From contig NZ_FWWY01000001.1 in assembly GCF_900176145.1 (NCBI RefSeq), forward strand, positions 2,180,293-2,244,292: a DNA stretch of 64,000 nt, read 5' to 3'. A program made the translations under genes and the position numbers. The notes beneath the pieces were generated by a model, which did not search any database, was not told where the DNA came from, and worked only from the letters and a program-made list of their open reading frames with translations. Positions 17,813 to 27,084 of the stretch are shown here, one piece after another; positions within the stretch are counted from its first letter, which is position 1, and each line of letters begins with the position of its first letter. Source of the stretch: Sulfobacillus thermosulfidooxidans DSM 9293 (GTDB lineage: Bacteria > Bacillota > Sulfobacillia > Sulfobacillales > Sulfobacillaceae).

Positions 17813-19230
17813 GTGCGACCACCGCTTTGTTACCGGACTATATTATCGGAATTACGATTTTGGTGACGATGATTGCTGCGATGATTCGGCATGAACGGGG
17901 CACTTTGAGTTCTTGGGTAGCATTAATCGGGACACTGGGGGGGCTGTGGGCCACGATCGATTTGTGGACCCAACATATAAAGCCGATGGTGTTCTATAAC
18001 CAAAGTTTAACCGTTGACAATTACAGTTTGTTTGTGAATATTTTGGTTCTTATCGCGGCGGGTTCAACCTTGCTGTTAGGATGGACTGGGGAACAAGAGC
18101 ATGAAGAATTTCCGATTTTGGTGCTGATTGCTGCACTGGGAATGATGAGTCTAGGGATGGCGGCCAATTTGATTTCCCTGTTCTTAGGCATTGAAGTCTT
18201 GTCTCTGCCGTTATACGTCTTAGCCGCTTCACATCGAAATGCGTTAGGAGGCGAAGCCGGCTTAAAGTATTTGTTATTAGGCGCTTTCTCTTCCGGCATT
18301 TTGTTGTTTGGATTGGCCTTAATCTATGGAGCAGCGGGCACCATGAATTTCATCGACTTTGCCTCCTCGGTTAACAACAATTCGCCGTTATTGGCCGCAG
18401 GACTGATGTTAACGCTCGTGGGCTTACTCTTTAAACTCGGAATTGTCCCCTTTCACATGTGGGTCCCGGATGTCTATGAAGGTTCACCCACGCCGGTGAC
18501 AAGTTTTATGGCTTTTGGAACCAAGGTGGGAGCGGCAGTCATTTTACTCCGCCTCTTAGCGTATGGATTTTATATGTCACCCCAAAATTGGGGACCGGTT
18601 TTAGGATATTTGGCCCTTTTAACGATGATTGTGGGAAATCTTTTGGCGTTGCCACAAAATGATTTAAAACGGCTGTTTGGATATTCGGGTATAGGCCATG
18701 CGGGATTCTTACTCATTGGGGTGGCTGTGCACAATGTCATCGGGGCCAGGGCTATGCTATTTTATCTTTTGCCCTATGGACTGGCCGTGATTGGTGCCTT
18801 CGCTATTTTGACGATGATGGGATCAGAAAAAGAAACCGTCACAATTAACGACCTACACGGTCTTGTGCGTCAAAAACCGTGGGCAGCCGCTTTATTCATC
18901 GTTTTTATGTTATCATTTGTGGGCATTCCCCTAACCGGAGGATTTGTGGGCAAGTTTTATTTGTTGCAAGCGGCCCTATTCGCTCATCAACCAGGACTGG
19001 CTATCGGATTAGTGCTGGGAACCTTCTTGGGATTAGGCGCCTATTTGAGACCCTTACAAGCGATGTTCCGACGCCGGCAAACGGATCCAGAGATGGCTAC
19101 TTGGAATGTGAATTGGGCGCAAGTTGTGGTACTCGTGGTCGCGGTGGTGGGAACGATTGGTCTTGGTGTTTATCCGACACCCGTGGTTCACTGGGTTAAT
19201 CAATCTGCCAACTTTTTCTGGCTTCATTAA
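17809..19230 (+). CDS. nuoN: NADH-quinone oxidoreductase subunit N
   Basis: 473-residue antiporter-like subunit and last gene of the operon. Typical blocks are FLGIEVLSLPLYVLAASHR, GIVPFHMWVPDVYEGSPTPV and NDLKRLFGYSGIGHAGFLLIG. It has the same proton_antipo_M fold as NuoL and NuoM. No convincing intrinsic terminator follows; a promoter-like pair for the next gene starts 13 bases after the stop codon. Confidence 0.96.
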   Translation: MSATTALLPDYIIGITILVTMIAAMIRHERGTLSSWVALIGTLGGLWATIDLWTQHIKPMVFYNQSLTVDNYSLFVNILVLIAAGSTLLLGWTGEQEHEEFPILVLIAALGMMSLGMAANLISLFLGIEVLSLPLYVLAASHRNALGGEAGLKYLLLGAFSSGILLFGLALIYGAAGTMNFIDFASSVNNNSPLLAAGLMLTLVGLLFKLGIVPFHMWVPDVYEGSPTPVTSFMAFGTKVGAAVILLRLLAYGFYMSPQNWGPVLGYLALLTMIVGNLLALPQNDLKRLFGYSGIGHAGFLLIGVAVHNVIGARAMLFYLLPYGLAVIGAFAILTMMGSEKETVTINDLHGLVRQKPWAAALFIVFMLSFVGIPLTGGFVGKFYLLQAALFAHQPGLAIGLVLGTFLGLGAYLRPLQAMFRRRQTDPEMATWNVNWAQVVVLVVAVVGTIGLGVYPTPVVHWVNQSANFFWLH

Positions 19231-19242
19231 ATGAGAATTCGA

Positions 19243-19270
19243 TTAAGAACATCTTATGGTGTGTTAAAAT
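19243..19270 (+). promoter_or_regulatory. Predicted promoter of the polyprenyl synthase-rex-eamA group
   Basis: TTAAGA at 19243-19248 and TAAAAT at 19265-19270 are separated by 16 bases. Transcription would begin near 19277, leaving about a 50-base leader before the TTG start at 19326. It suggests that the genes behind nuoN have their own promoter besides any read-through. Confidence 0.35.
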
Positions 19271-19325
19271 TGTGAAGATAAGTGGCGCCTATTTCACACC
19301 CTTCTCAGGTAGAGAGGAGATTATT

Positions 19326-20291
19326 TTGGAGTTTTTTTCGTTGGTCGAACCCTATCTCCGGCAAGTTAATAGCTTGCTGGAAGAACAGCTCTTGACGGGC
19401 AATGAACTCATAGAAAATGTCGCCCAATATCTTCTGGTGGCTAGTGGTAAACGGCTACGACCAGCGTTGGTGCTTTTAGCCGGGCAGTTTGGAACGGAAT
19501 TATCCGCTGCCCGGTTGCAAAAGCTCATCGAAGTGGCTACGGCTGTAGAAATGATTCATATGGCCACGCTGGTGCACGATGATATTATCGACGACGCCGT
19601 GATGCGACGGGGTATGCCAGCTGTTCGCACGCAATTTAATAATACGATTGCCGTATTAGCGGGAGATTTTCTTTTTGCTTTGGCGTTTCGCCTCTTTTCT
19701 TCCGCGGGAGATTTAGCTATTGTGGATATAGCCGCCAAGGTTGTTCATGTGATGTGCGTGGGTGAAATTTATCAGAACATGGATCATGGTCAAGTTGCTA
19801 CGGAAGAAGCCTACTGGCGGCGTATAGAAGCCAAAACCGGATTTTTTCTCGAGACCAGTTGTCGGTTAGGCGCCCTTGCCACGGGAGTTCCAGAGCGTGT
19901 AGAAACCCTGCTAGGCCAGTACGGTCATCATATCGGCTTAGCGTATCAAGTCGTGGATGATCTCTTAGACTGGTTAGCTAATCCGGAGACCTTAGGAAAA
20001 GCAGTGGGGGAAGATGTGGCAGCGGGAGTCTATACATTGCCCATTATCTACGCTTTGCGGCAAGAGCGCGTGGGAAGCCAGGTACAAAAAATCTTATCTG
20101 GTCCGCATCCCGAAAACCAAGTAGAAGAACTCAGGCATCTCTTGGAGAAGAGCGGAGCCTTACAATATGCGAAGACTCAAGCGGGTCATCATATCGATAA
20201 GGCCCTGGAAATGTGCCGGCAATTGCCCAGTGGCCCTGCCCAACGAGCATTAGAAGAACTGGCAGAGTTTGTCTTGGCTCGAGAGTATTGA
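19326..20291 (+). CDS. Polyprenyl (heptaprenyl-type) diphosphate synthase
   Basis: 321-residue trans-prenyltransferase that extends allylic diphosphates with isopentenyl diphosphate to make the menaquinone side chain. The first aspartate-rich motif is HDDIIDDAVMRRG near residue 90 and the second is VVDDLLDWLA near residue 210. GKRLRPALVLL, which binds diphosphate, is also present. A TTG at 19326 preceded by GAGAGGAG fits the family N terminus better than an upstream in-frame GTG at 19272. Its position behind complex I fits quinone supply to respiration. The exact chain length cannot be read from sequence. Confidence 0.88.
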   Translation: MEFFSLVEPYLRQVNSLLEEQLLTGNELIENVAQYLLVASGKRLRPALVLLAGQFGTELSAARLQKLIEVATAVEMIHMATLVHDDIIDDAVMRRGMPAVRTQFNNTIAVLAGDFLFALAFRLFSSAGDLAIVDIAAKVVHVMCVGEIYQNMDHGQVATEEAYWRRIEAKTGFFLETSCRLGALATGVPERVETLLGQYGHHIGLAYQVVDDLLDWLANPETLGKAVGEDVAAGVYTLPIIYALRQERVGSQVQKILSGPHPENQVEELRHLLEKSGALQYAKTQAGHHIDKALEMCRQLPSGPAQRALEELAEFVLAREY

Positions 20292-20319
20292 TGGGGACTG
20301 GCAATAAGGAGCGATCGTC

Positions 20320-20949
20320 TTGCAACGGATTCCCGATGCGGCCATTCGACGCCTGCCTGCGTATTTGCGCTGGCTTACCGAATGTGAAGAAGAACGTGTG
20401 ACATCAGTCATGTTAGGTCAGGCTACGGGTTATTCGTCGGAGCAGGTTCGTAAAGATCTGGCCTATTTTGGAGCGTTTGGGACCCGGGGTGTAGGGTACG
20501 ATGTGAGCGCTCTGCGTGATGAAATTTACCGCATACTCAAATTAGACCAGGGTGTACGTGCCATTGTTGTGGGATCGGGGCATTTAGGGACCGCTCTTGT
20601 GCGTTATGTGGATCAAGGCCACCAAGATGTCAAAATTATGGCATTGGTCGACAATAACCCAGCCATCATTGGAACGCAAGTTGGCTCTTTACGGGTTGAG
20701 CCAGTCGAGCGGTTAGAAGAGTTGGTGCACGAACTAGATATCGGCATTGGCGTGTTGACGGTTCCCAAGGAAGCGGCGGTCTTGGTTGCCGATCGGCTGG
20801 CCGAGGCGGGAGTTCGCGCCATATTGAATTTCGCCCCGGTTGCGGTGTGTACCAGACATCCTGAAGTTTTTGTGCAACCGATTGATCTCACATTGGAAAT
20901 GCAAGCCTTATCGTATTTCGTGGGGCAGAAGGCTCCGAATCGTTTATGA
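20320..20949 (+). CDS. rex: Redox-sensing transcriptional repressor Rex
   Basis: 209 residues. Rex dimers bind DNA when the NADH/NAD+ ratio is low and release it when NADH accumulates. The N-terminal winged helix covers about residues 1-80 (RLPAYLRWLTECEEE, GYSSEQVRKDLAYFGAFG), followed by a Rossmann domain beginning AIVVGSGHLGTALVRY. The C-terminal helix swaps between subunits. The TTG start follows AAGGAGCG. Its location just after nuoA-N and the Rex-like site before nuoA suggest control of complex I. Confidence 0.94.
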   Translation: MQRIPDAAIRRLPAYLRWLTECEEERVTSVMLGQATGYSSEQVRKDLAYFGAFGTRGVGYDVSALRDEIYRILKLDQGVRAIVVGSGHLGTALVRYVDQGHQDVKIMALVDNNPAIIGTQVGSLRVEPVERLEELVHELDIGIGVLTVPKEAAVLVADRLAEAGVRAILNFAPVAVCTRHPEVFVQPIDLTLEMQALSYFVGQKAPNRL

Positions 20950-21830
20950 ATCGGCGTGGATTTTATGTGGGCATGTCCCTGGTGGTATTAAGCTGGGGGC
21001 TCAATTATGTCGTCACCAAAATCGGCGTGGGGCATTTTCCCCCGGCTGATTTTGTTTTTTGGCGGTTTTTGGCGACCACGGTCATTACCTTGCCTTGGAT
21101 GCTCAGAACCCGTCCTGGGGCTTGGCGTCAATATGCGCAAGTGGCCTTATTAGGTTTCACGGGGGTGTCATTTTACCAGTGGGCATTTACCACGGCGTTG
21201 CATGATACCTTAGCCGCCAATGTGGCTTTTCTTTTTGATGTGTCCCCTTTGATGACACTGGTCGGTCAGCGTCTATTAAAGCTGCGTCCTTCCGGTCCGC
21301 AAATGTTCCTTGGGGCAGGAATTTCTCTTGTCGGTGTCGCCTTATTGGTGGGAGCCTCGCGTAGTGGTTCCTTGTTAGGGGATAGTCTAGCGCTATTAGC
21401 GGCCTTTCTGTGGGCTTTATTCACCATTTTGACCGATAAATTTCATGTCCCGGTAAAAGGTATTGCCCTGACTGGCTGGATGAGTCTTTTTGGGACACTG
21501 GGGATCATGCCGTTCATTTCATGGCATGGCGTTATTCCCATGCATCCGGTGGTGATTATTCCTTTAGGCTATACCGTCGTGTTTGTAACGATTATGGGAC
21601 TATCCCTTTGGCAAAACGCCGTGATGGCCGTAGGCGGCGGCAAAGCCAGTCTTTACTTGTATCTAGTCCCGGTCATTGCTGCCGTCGCTGGCTGGTTGGT
21701 ACTTGATGAAGCCATGAATGTGATGGAAGCTTGCGGGGCTGTCTTGATTATTTTGGGCGTGAGCGTTGCGGAAGGCGTTATCCCTATTAAACTTCGCCGT
21801 TCCGCACAAGCTCCACCATTTTGTGAGTAA
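20946..21830 (+). CDS. EamA-family (DMT superfamily) transporter
   Basis: 294-residue integral membrane protein with ten predicted helices in two EamA repeats, about residues 1-135 and 145-285. The first begins MSLVVLSWGLNYVVTKIGVG and contains FWRFLATTVITLPW. The second ends with the typical late block AAVAGWLVLDEAMNVMEACG. These carriers usually export amino acids or metabolites; the substrate cannot be inferred. The ATG overlaps the rex stop codon. Confidence 0.85.
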   Translation: MNRRGFYVGMSLVVLSWGLNYVVTKIGVGHFPPADFVFWRFLATTVITLPWMLRTRPGAWRQYAQVALLGFTGVSFYQWAFTTALHDTLAANVAFLFDVSPLMTLVGQRLLKLRPSGPQMFLGAGISLVGVALLVGASRSGSLLGDSLALLAAFLWALFTILTDKFHVPVKGIALTGWMSLFGTLGIMPFISWHGVIPMHPVVIIPLGYTVVFVTIMGLSLWQNAVMAVGGGKASLYLYLVPVIAAVAGWLVLDEAMNVMEACGAVLIILGVSVAEGVIPIKLRRSAQAPPFCE

Positions 21831-23330
21831 TTAGTGGACGGGATGGTTTCCGCCCTCATTGGGCGAACGAAATTGAAAGTGAGGAGCTTCGGGAAAGACT
21901 CCGGGACCTCCTTGGCTGATCCACGGTTGTACCAGGCTTTTAACGCCAGCTATTTGTGCTGTCCAAGGATCTAATGCGACTAGGTCATCTCGATTGACGT
22001 CATGGATATTGGTTTTTCCGACGGCTTGGACTCCATAACGGAGTTCGTCGCAAGAGGAACGCAGAAAATGGGCCAAGTGGCGTGCAGCTTGGTCGACGTC
22101 CAATTCATGATGATGTTTACCTTTGTGATATAACAGATCTTCTGGTGGGGCATAGGGCAACACTTTTTGTGCCTGATAGGCGGATAGTGCCATTAAGGCT
22201 GCATAGCCAATATAAACGGCATCGGCGCCCAGTGCCATAGCTTTCAAATAATCTCCTGGGCTCCTTAAACCGCCAGCAGCAATAAGCGTGATTCGTTGGC
22301 GGCAGTTTTTTTCGCGCAAAAATTGGTCAGCCCAGGAAATGGCGGCCATGGTGGGAATGCCAAAATCGTCTTGTAAGATAGGAGGACCACTGTGCGTGCC
22401 TCCTTCTCCACCGTCCAACACGATGAAGTCGACATGGGCATCCAAAATGACGGCTAAATCGTCTTCTAACCATCCCGATGGGGCAATTTTGACCCCTACG
22501 GGCACGCTATAGCGCCCTTTTAACTGATGCACGAGGCGAACGAAATCTTGGGGAGTCTCCACACCCTGTAGGCGCGCGGCAATAACCGCTTTGTCTCCGT
22601 CTTTGAGACCAAAATACTTTTGCATTTCCGGATCCACGTGTTTGGTGATCATGGCGCTGGCGGCCTGGGCTCCCTGGCCAATTTGAATTTCAATGGCATC
22701 GGCTGATTCCAAATATTCCGGATGGTTCTGGGCTGAAAGCGGCCATGTGCCGCGGTGATATTGGACGATAAGCCGCTTGGCGGCATCGCGTTCTTCGGGA
22801 AGATAGGATTCCCCGGTGTTGGTGGCCGTGCCAGCCATATTGGCGCCCAGGGCCAAGGCTATTTTGGCTTTCATGGATAGGGCACCACCATAACTCATGG
22901 CGGCAATCAGGATTGGGATGTCGGTGACGAGGGGACGCGCCGTTTTGGGCCCTATCACGGTTTTGAGTTCTACCTCTTCTCGGCGTCTGGTGGGGATATG
23001 CGCCAATTGCGCCGGATTGAAAACGAGATTTTCCCAATGTGAAAAAACTAAGGGCGTGCCCATGGGCCGACCAATCGCTTGATCTTGCGTCGCTCTGAGC
23101 GAATTTTCCAAGAAAATTTGCGGATTGGCACGGCGCAATAAAGACCATGCCGAGGTGAGGCTGGTCATGTACCGGCTCTTCATGACTTTTTGTAAGGCTT
23201 GATCCGACAAATAATTAAATAAGGCTTTTTCTAATGTCGGCATTAAAAAAGCCACTGCAATACTAAAAAGCGCCAAGGCTAAGAGGGTCGCACCAAAGAT
23301 TTGCCAAAACACGTTTCTCACTCCCCGCAT
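21831..23330 (-). CDS. FMN-binding glutamate synthase family protein
   Basis: 499 residues. One N-terminal membrane helix (about residues 10-30) is followed by a glutamate-synthase-type alpha/beta barrel of the stand-alone archaeal-like kind. Visible blocks are IPILIAAMSYGGALSMKAK, GTATNTGESYLPEE, DFIVLDGGEGGTHSGPP and LIAAGGLRSPGDYLKAMALG, which bind FMN and substrate. The glutaminase domain and the cysteine-rich beta subunit of true glutamate synthase are absent. The substrate is therefore uncertain and might be another imino or amino acid. Transcribed convergently with eamA. Confidence 0.82.
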   Translation of the reverse strand: MRGVRNVFWQIFGATLLALALFSIAVAFLMPTLEKALFNYLSDQALQKVMKSRYMTSLTSAWSLLRRANPQIFLENSLRATQDQAIGRPMGTPLVFSHWENLVFNPAQLAHIPTRRREEVELKTVIGPKTARPLVTDIPILIAAMSYGGALSMKAKIALALGANMAGTATNTGESYLPEERDAAKRLIVQYHRGTWPLSAQNHPEYLESADAIEIQIGQGAQAASAMITKHVDPEMQKYFGLKDGDKAVIAARLQGVETPQDFVRLVHQLKGRYSVPVGVKIAPSGWLEDDLAVILDAHVDFIVLDGGEGGTHSGPPILQDDFGIPTMAAISWADQFLREKNCRQRITLIAAGGLRSPGDYLKAMALGADAVYIGYAALMALSAYQAQKVLPYAPPEDLLYHKGKHHHELDVDQAARHLAHFLRSSCDELRYGVQAVGKTNIHDVNRDDLVALDPWTAQIAGVKSLVQPWISQGGPGVFPEAPHFQFRSPNEGGNHPVH

Positions 23331-23442
23331 GTTATCTTTGGTGAGCGTGCCCCAAGAGAAGAAAATTTATGTTGTATGGGTAGCAGAATGTTAGCTTCAA
23401 GGATTCCGTTATCGGCATGAAGATGGTTCTATCTAGTTGATA

Positions 23443-25122
23443 TTACGGCAGATGGCGACCATGAAAAAGGGTGCCATATAAAAAGGCGAAAAAGGCCAAG
23501 AGATAGAATCCGCCACTCAGCACATCATGATGATGGACGAGTAATAAGGTGGCTATTAGCGAAAATCCGACCACGTAGATCGACTGAATAAGGCCTCGAA
23601 TCCCCCGGTATAAAGAGTGTAGTTGGGAGGTTCCCTGTTTCCATTCGACCTTGGCTTCTAGTTCGCCATTCTCGACTTGTTTGAGAATACGGTGAGACAA
23701 TTCCGGGAGATCTACGAGCGTTTTGGTCATGTCCATGACGACGTGTTTGGCATAGCCCAATGTCCCACCGCGGTCTTCGGTGACGAATCGCTTCGCATAA
23801 GGTGCAAATAATTCAACGAGATTGATATCCGGATCAAGACCGGTGGCTAATCCCACTAAAATGGCAATTGCGCGTCCCAAAAACGCGAATTGTCCCGGCA
23901 CTTGAATGGGCTGCGTGCGCAATAAATTTTCAAAATCCCGCAACAACGCGACGAGATCGAGCGATTTTAACTCGTCCAAGGTTTCGGCATAATAACGGTC
24001 TAACAGGTATTGGATCTGCCGGCGCAATTGGGCCCGGTCGGCATCAGGGCGAACCATTCCAAGCGCTTCCATGCTGGCTTGGAGTTCGGTGGCATTGCGC
24101 TTGGACACGGCCACAAAGAGTCGCCGAATCTGTTTGCGTGAGGCTTGATCAATAATCCCAATCATGCCGTAGTCCAACAGAATGAGTTTCGCGTCTTTTG
24201 TTACGAGGATATTGCCTGGATGCGGATCCGCGTGAAAAATACCCGATTCCATCACCATATGTAAATATAAATGGATAGCTTCTTCGGCAACGACGGTGGG
24301 ATTTATGTGATGCTGCTTGAGCTCCTCTAATTGATTTATCTTAATCCCATCTTGAAAGGCCATGGTCAAGACACGACTGGTTGAGTACTCGGGGTATGTT
24401 TTTGGCACGATAACATAACCAAGATGCCGGACGTCTTGACGAATGAGTTCGGTATTGGCCAATTCTTGTTGGTAGTTGAGTTCTTCAGTGACGACGCGCC
24501 GAAATTCCCGAAGTACAGTGAACAGGTCAAAAGCCTGACCAAATCGGGTAAAACGTGTGGCCAGATTCACGACGATACTGAGAGCCTTGAGATCGGCTTG
24601 TACGGTGCTCTCGATATAGGGACGCTGCACTTTTACGGCGACTTCCGTCCCGTCGTGGAGTGCGGCCCGGTAGACCTGTCCTAATGAGGCCGCGGCCAGA
24701 GGCTTTTCATCAAAAATGAGAAAGGATTCATGCAACGGGCCCAACTCTTGTTCTAGAATAGGACGAACCTGGGACCAAGGGGCGCTTTTGACATTGTCTT
24801 GCAGGGCTTGAAGTTGATCGATAAAGGGTTTGGGCAATAAATCCACCCGGCTCGACAAAAATTGCCCAACCTTAATCACTAATCCGCCAAGTTGTTCAGC
24901 GGTTTGCCGAAATTTTATGGCTTGGCGCGTATAGAGTTGCTCGAAAAAGGCGTCTTTTTCCGGACTATCGGGACGATTTCGGTGCCAGAATGCGGCCCAG
25001 CCAATCCGGAGGATTATGCCAACGAATAATGTCACGACACGGTAAATGCGATGAACAACCCTCGTCCAGCTGAGCTGAGCTGCTGGCAGGGCGCCTTCTT
25101 TCTCGTGGGTCATAGATGGCAC
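23443..25122 (-). CDS. ABC1/UbiB (AarF) family atypical kinase
   Basis: 559-residue protein of the UbiB/AarF family linked to quinone biosynthesis and lipid homeostasis. An N-terminal lysine-glutamine motif region KVGQFLSSRVDLLPKPF, the alanine-rich loop AAASLGQVYRA replacing the usual glycine loop, VAVKVQRP with the ATP lysine, and FHADPHPGNILV with LLDYGMIG are all diagnostic. Two C-terminal membrane helices lie at about residues 505-550. A GTG start is preceded by GGGAGGGGG on the minus strand. It could act in menaquinone metabolism alongside the nearby polyprenyl synthase, but this is inference. Confidence 0.88.
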   Translation of the reverse strand: MPSMTHEKEGALPAAQLSWTRVVHRIYRVVTLFVGIILRIGWAAFWHRNRPDSPEKDAFFEQLYTRQAIKFRQTAEQLGGLVIKVGQFLSSRVDLLPKPFIDQLQALQDNVKSAPWSQVRPILEQELGPLHESFLIFDEKPLAAASLGQVYRAALHDGTEVAVKVQRPYIESTVQADLKALSIVVNLATRFTRFGQAFDLFTVLREFRRVVTEELNYQQELANTELIRQDVRHLGYVIVPKTYPEYSTSRVLTMAFQDGIKINQLEELKQHHINPTVVAEEAIHLYLHMVMESGIFHADPHPGNILVTKDAKLILLDYGMIGIIDQASRKQIRRLFVAVSKRNATELQASMEALGMVRPDADRAQLRRQIQYLLDRYYAETLDELKSLDLVALLRDFENLLRTQPIQVPGQFAFLGRAIAILVGLATGLDPDINLVELFAPYAKRFVTEDRGGTLGYAKHVVMDMTKTLVDLPELSHRILKQVENGELEAKVEWKQGTSQLHSLYRGIRGLIQSIYVVGFSLIATLLLVHHHDVLSGGFYLLAFFAFLYGTLFHGRHLP

Positions 25123-25276
25123 GTGATTTCCCCCTCCCGGCTAGTCTATCATAGCAGGTAGAGGATGGACGCGGGTTTTGGTCAGGACTTGCCACCTGAC
25201 CAAAAGATTTGACGTGAAGAATATGGTACGCTTAAAAGGGTACAGGATATTGGGGTCAGTAAGTGGGGTGGAACCG

Positions 25277-26098
25277 GTGTTATCATTTGTACAAAATATG
25301 TCATGGTCATCATGGCTCCTATCCGTGGTCGATATATCCATTGTGGCTTACGGACTCTATCGCTTCTTTTTACTCATTCGGGGAACGCGGGCGGTACAAC
25401 TCATCAAAGGTATTATCATTTTGTTGGTGGCGGTGCCCGTGTCCAATTGGCTGCATCTATACACGACACATTTTCTGTTACAGCAAATTCAGGTGATGCT
25501 TGTCGTGGCGTTGCCTATTGTATTTCAACCCGAACTTCGGCGCGCCCTTGAACACATTGGTCAAGGACGGTTTTTTTCCGAAGGCATTTTAGTGCACGAA
25601 GAAACCGATATGGCCAAGGCCATTGACGAACTGGCTAGGGCTTGTGATCATCTCTCCCGGAGCCGGACCGGGGCCTTGTTTGTTATAGAACGGACGACAG
25701 GGTTGAATGAATACGCGGCAACGGGAACCCCGATTGGAGCCATCGTGTCCGCACCGCTTTTGGAGAATATCTTCGTTCCTAATACCCCGTTGCATGATGG
25801 GGCATGCATTATTCGCGGGGACCGGGTTATTGCTGCGGCAGCTTTTTTGCCGCTAACGGATAGTGCGCAGCCCGGAAGTGAACTAGGGAGCCGTCACCGT
25901 GCCGCCATTGGGATTAGTGAGCAGTCCGATGCGATTAGTGTGGCTGTCTCCGAGGAGACCGGATGGATATCTGTGGCCGTCGAAGGGCAATTATATCGGC
26001 GACTCGATGACCGGGCCCTAAGGGATATGTTAAGTCGTTTATTGATCACTAAACCTCATGCGCCCTTAAAAATTTGGCGGAGGGGTGTGAATTCGTGA
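25277..26098 (+). CDS. cdaA: Diadenylate cyclase CdaA
   Basis: About 273 residues. Makes cyclic di-AMP from two ATP at the membrane. Three N-terminal helices (to about residue 80) precede the DAC domain, whose active-site motifs are both present: PLHDGACIIRGD (DGA) and GSRHRAAIGIS (RHR). FQPELRRALEHIGQGRFF is the family linker. The GTG at 25277 follows GGGGTGG and matches the start of characterised CdaA proteins better than more upstream codons. It overlaps cdaR by one base, and the order cdaA-cdaR-glmM is conserved in Firmicutes, where GlmM binds and inhibits CdaA. Confidence 0.92.
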   Translation: MLSFVQNMSWSSWLLSVVDISIVAYGLYRFFLLIRGTRAVQLIKGIIILLVAVPVSNWLHLYTTHFLLQQIQVMLVVALPIVFQPELRRALEHIGQGRFFSEGILVHEETDMAKAIDELARACDHLSRSRTGALFVIERTTGLNEYAATGTPIGAIVSAPLLENIFVPNTPLHDGACIIRGDRVIAAAAFLPLTDSAQPGSELGSRHRAAIGISEQSDAISVAVSEETGWISVAVEGQLYRRLDDRALRDMLSRLLITKPHAPLKIWRRGVNS

Positions 26099-27036
26099 TG
26101 GACCGTCTTTTGGAAAATGATACAATCTTGAAGATCATTTCCTTAATCGTCGCGTTGTTTTTATGGTTTCAAGTGACCTCCACCAATGCCCAAGTGGTGG
26201 CAGATCGTCCGATTGGCCCGGTACCCTTGGAATATACTCCTCCCACCAAATCTAATCTGACCGTCATGTCTATGAACCCGAATACGGTCACCGTGCAAAT
26301 CAAAGGACCCGTCCAATCTATAAACCAGGTCAATCCCCATGCCATTGCGGCTTTTGTTGACATGCAAGGACTTACCCATTCGGGAACATATACGTTGCCG
26401 GTCCGGGTTTCCGTTCCCACGGGAACGAGTTTTGTAAATGTTGTCCCCAACAAAGTTACCGTGGTGGTGGATGAGATGGGCACCAGACATATGAACATTA
26501 ACTTGCGCCCCATTGGCTCACCAGCCCCTGGCTATGAGCTGCAGCAGTTAACCAGTAATACGCAAACGGCGACATTGTCAGGTCCGACGACAGATTTGAA
26601 CATGGTTCATGAAGTGGTTGCCGAAGTGCCGGTAGGTGGGCGCGATGCAAGTTTTCAAGAACAAGTAATTCTGTTACCCTTAAACGCGGATGATCGCGTG
26701 GTTCAGCATGTGCAGGTATCACCGGCCATGATTTCTGCTTCGGCGACGATCAAGAAGCGCCCGCCGGAAAAGGTCGTAGGCGTGGTGGCGAAATTAAGTG
26801 GTCATCCAGCATCAGGTTATCAAATTACGAATATTCGCGTGCGGCCCGCTAACGTTACCATTACTGGCAGCCAAAGCGCCATTAATGCGGTGTCGGTTGT
26901 CTATACGATTCCGATTAATGTCTCCGGAGATACGAGTTCCGTATCAGCGGCAGTGCCACTGGTATTTCCTTCTGGGGTTTCAGGAGTCAAACAACAAGAT
27001 GTTAGCGTGACTGTCACCATTACTAAAGCGGGATAA
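26098..27036 (+). CDS. cdaR: CdaR, YbbR-domain regulator of CdaA
   Basis: 312 residues with one N-terminal membrane anchor (about 8-26) and a long extracellular part made of YbbR repeats. These are recognisable by recurring blocks such as TVQIKGPVQSINQV, TATLSGPTTDLNMV and NVTITGSQSAINAV. YbbR/CdaR modulates the diadenylate cyclase encoded immediately upstream. The ATG shares its first base with the cdaA stop codon, so the two are translationally coupled. Confidence 0.9.
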   Translation: MDRLLENDTILKIISLIVALFLWFQVTSTNAQVVADRPIGPVPLEYTPPTKSNLTVMSMNPNTVTVQIKGPVQSINQVNPHAIAAFVDMQGLTHSGTYTLPVRVSVPTGTSFVNVVPNKVTVVVDEMGTRHMNINLRPIGSPAPGYELQQLTSNTQTATLSGPTTDLNMVHEVVAEVPVGGRDASFQEQVILLPLNADDRVVQHVQVSPAMISASATIKKRPPEKVVGVVAKLSGHPASGYQITNIRVRPANVTITGSQSAINAVSVVYTIPINVSGDTSSVSAAVPLVFPSGVSGVKQQDVSVTVTITKAG

Positions 27037-27084
27037 TAGGGTATAAGCAGGTGTTCATTTAACGGATTGAAGGGACTGTCGTTC

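Noticed and set aside
25209-25237. Promoter TTGACG-N17-TTAAAA before cdaA
   Set aside because: The -10 matches only three of six positions; not convincing enough to list.
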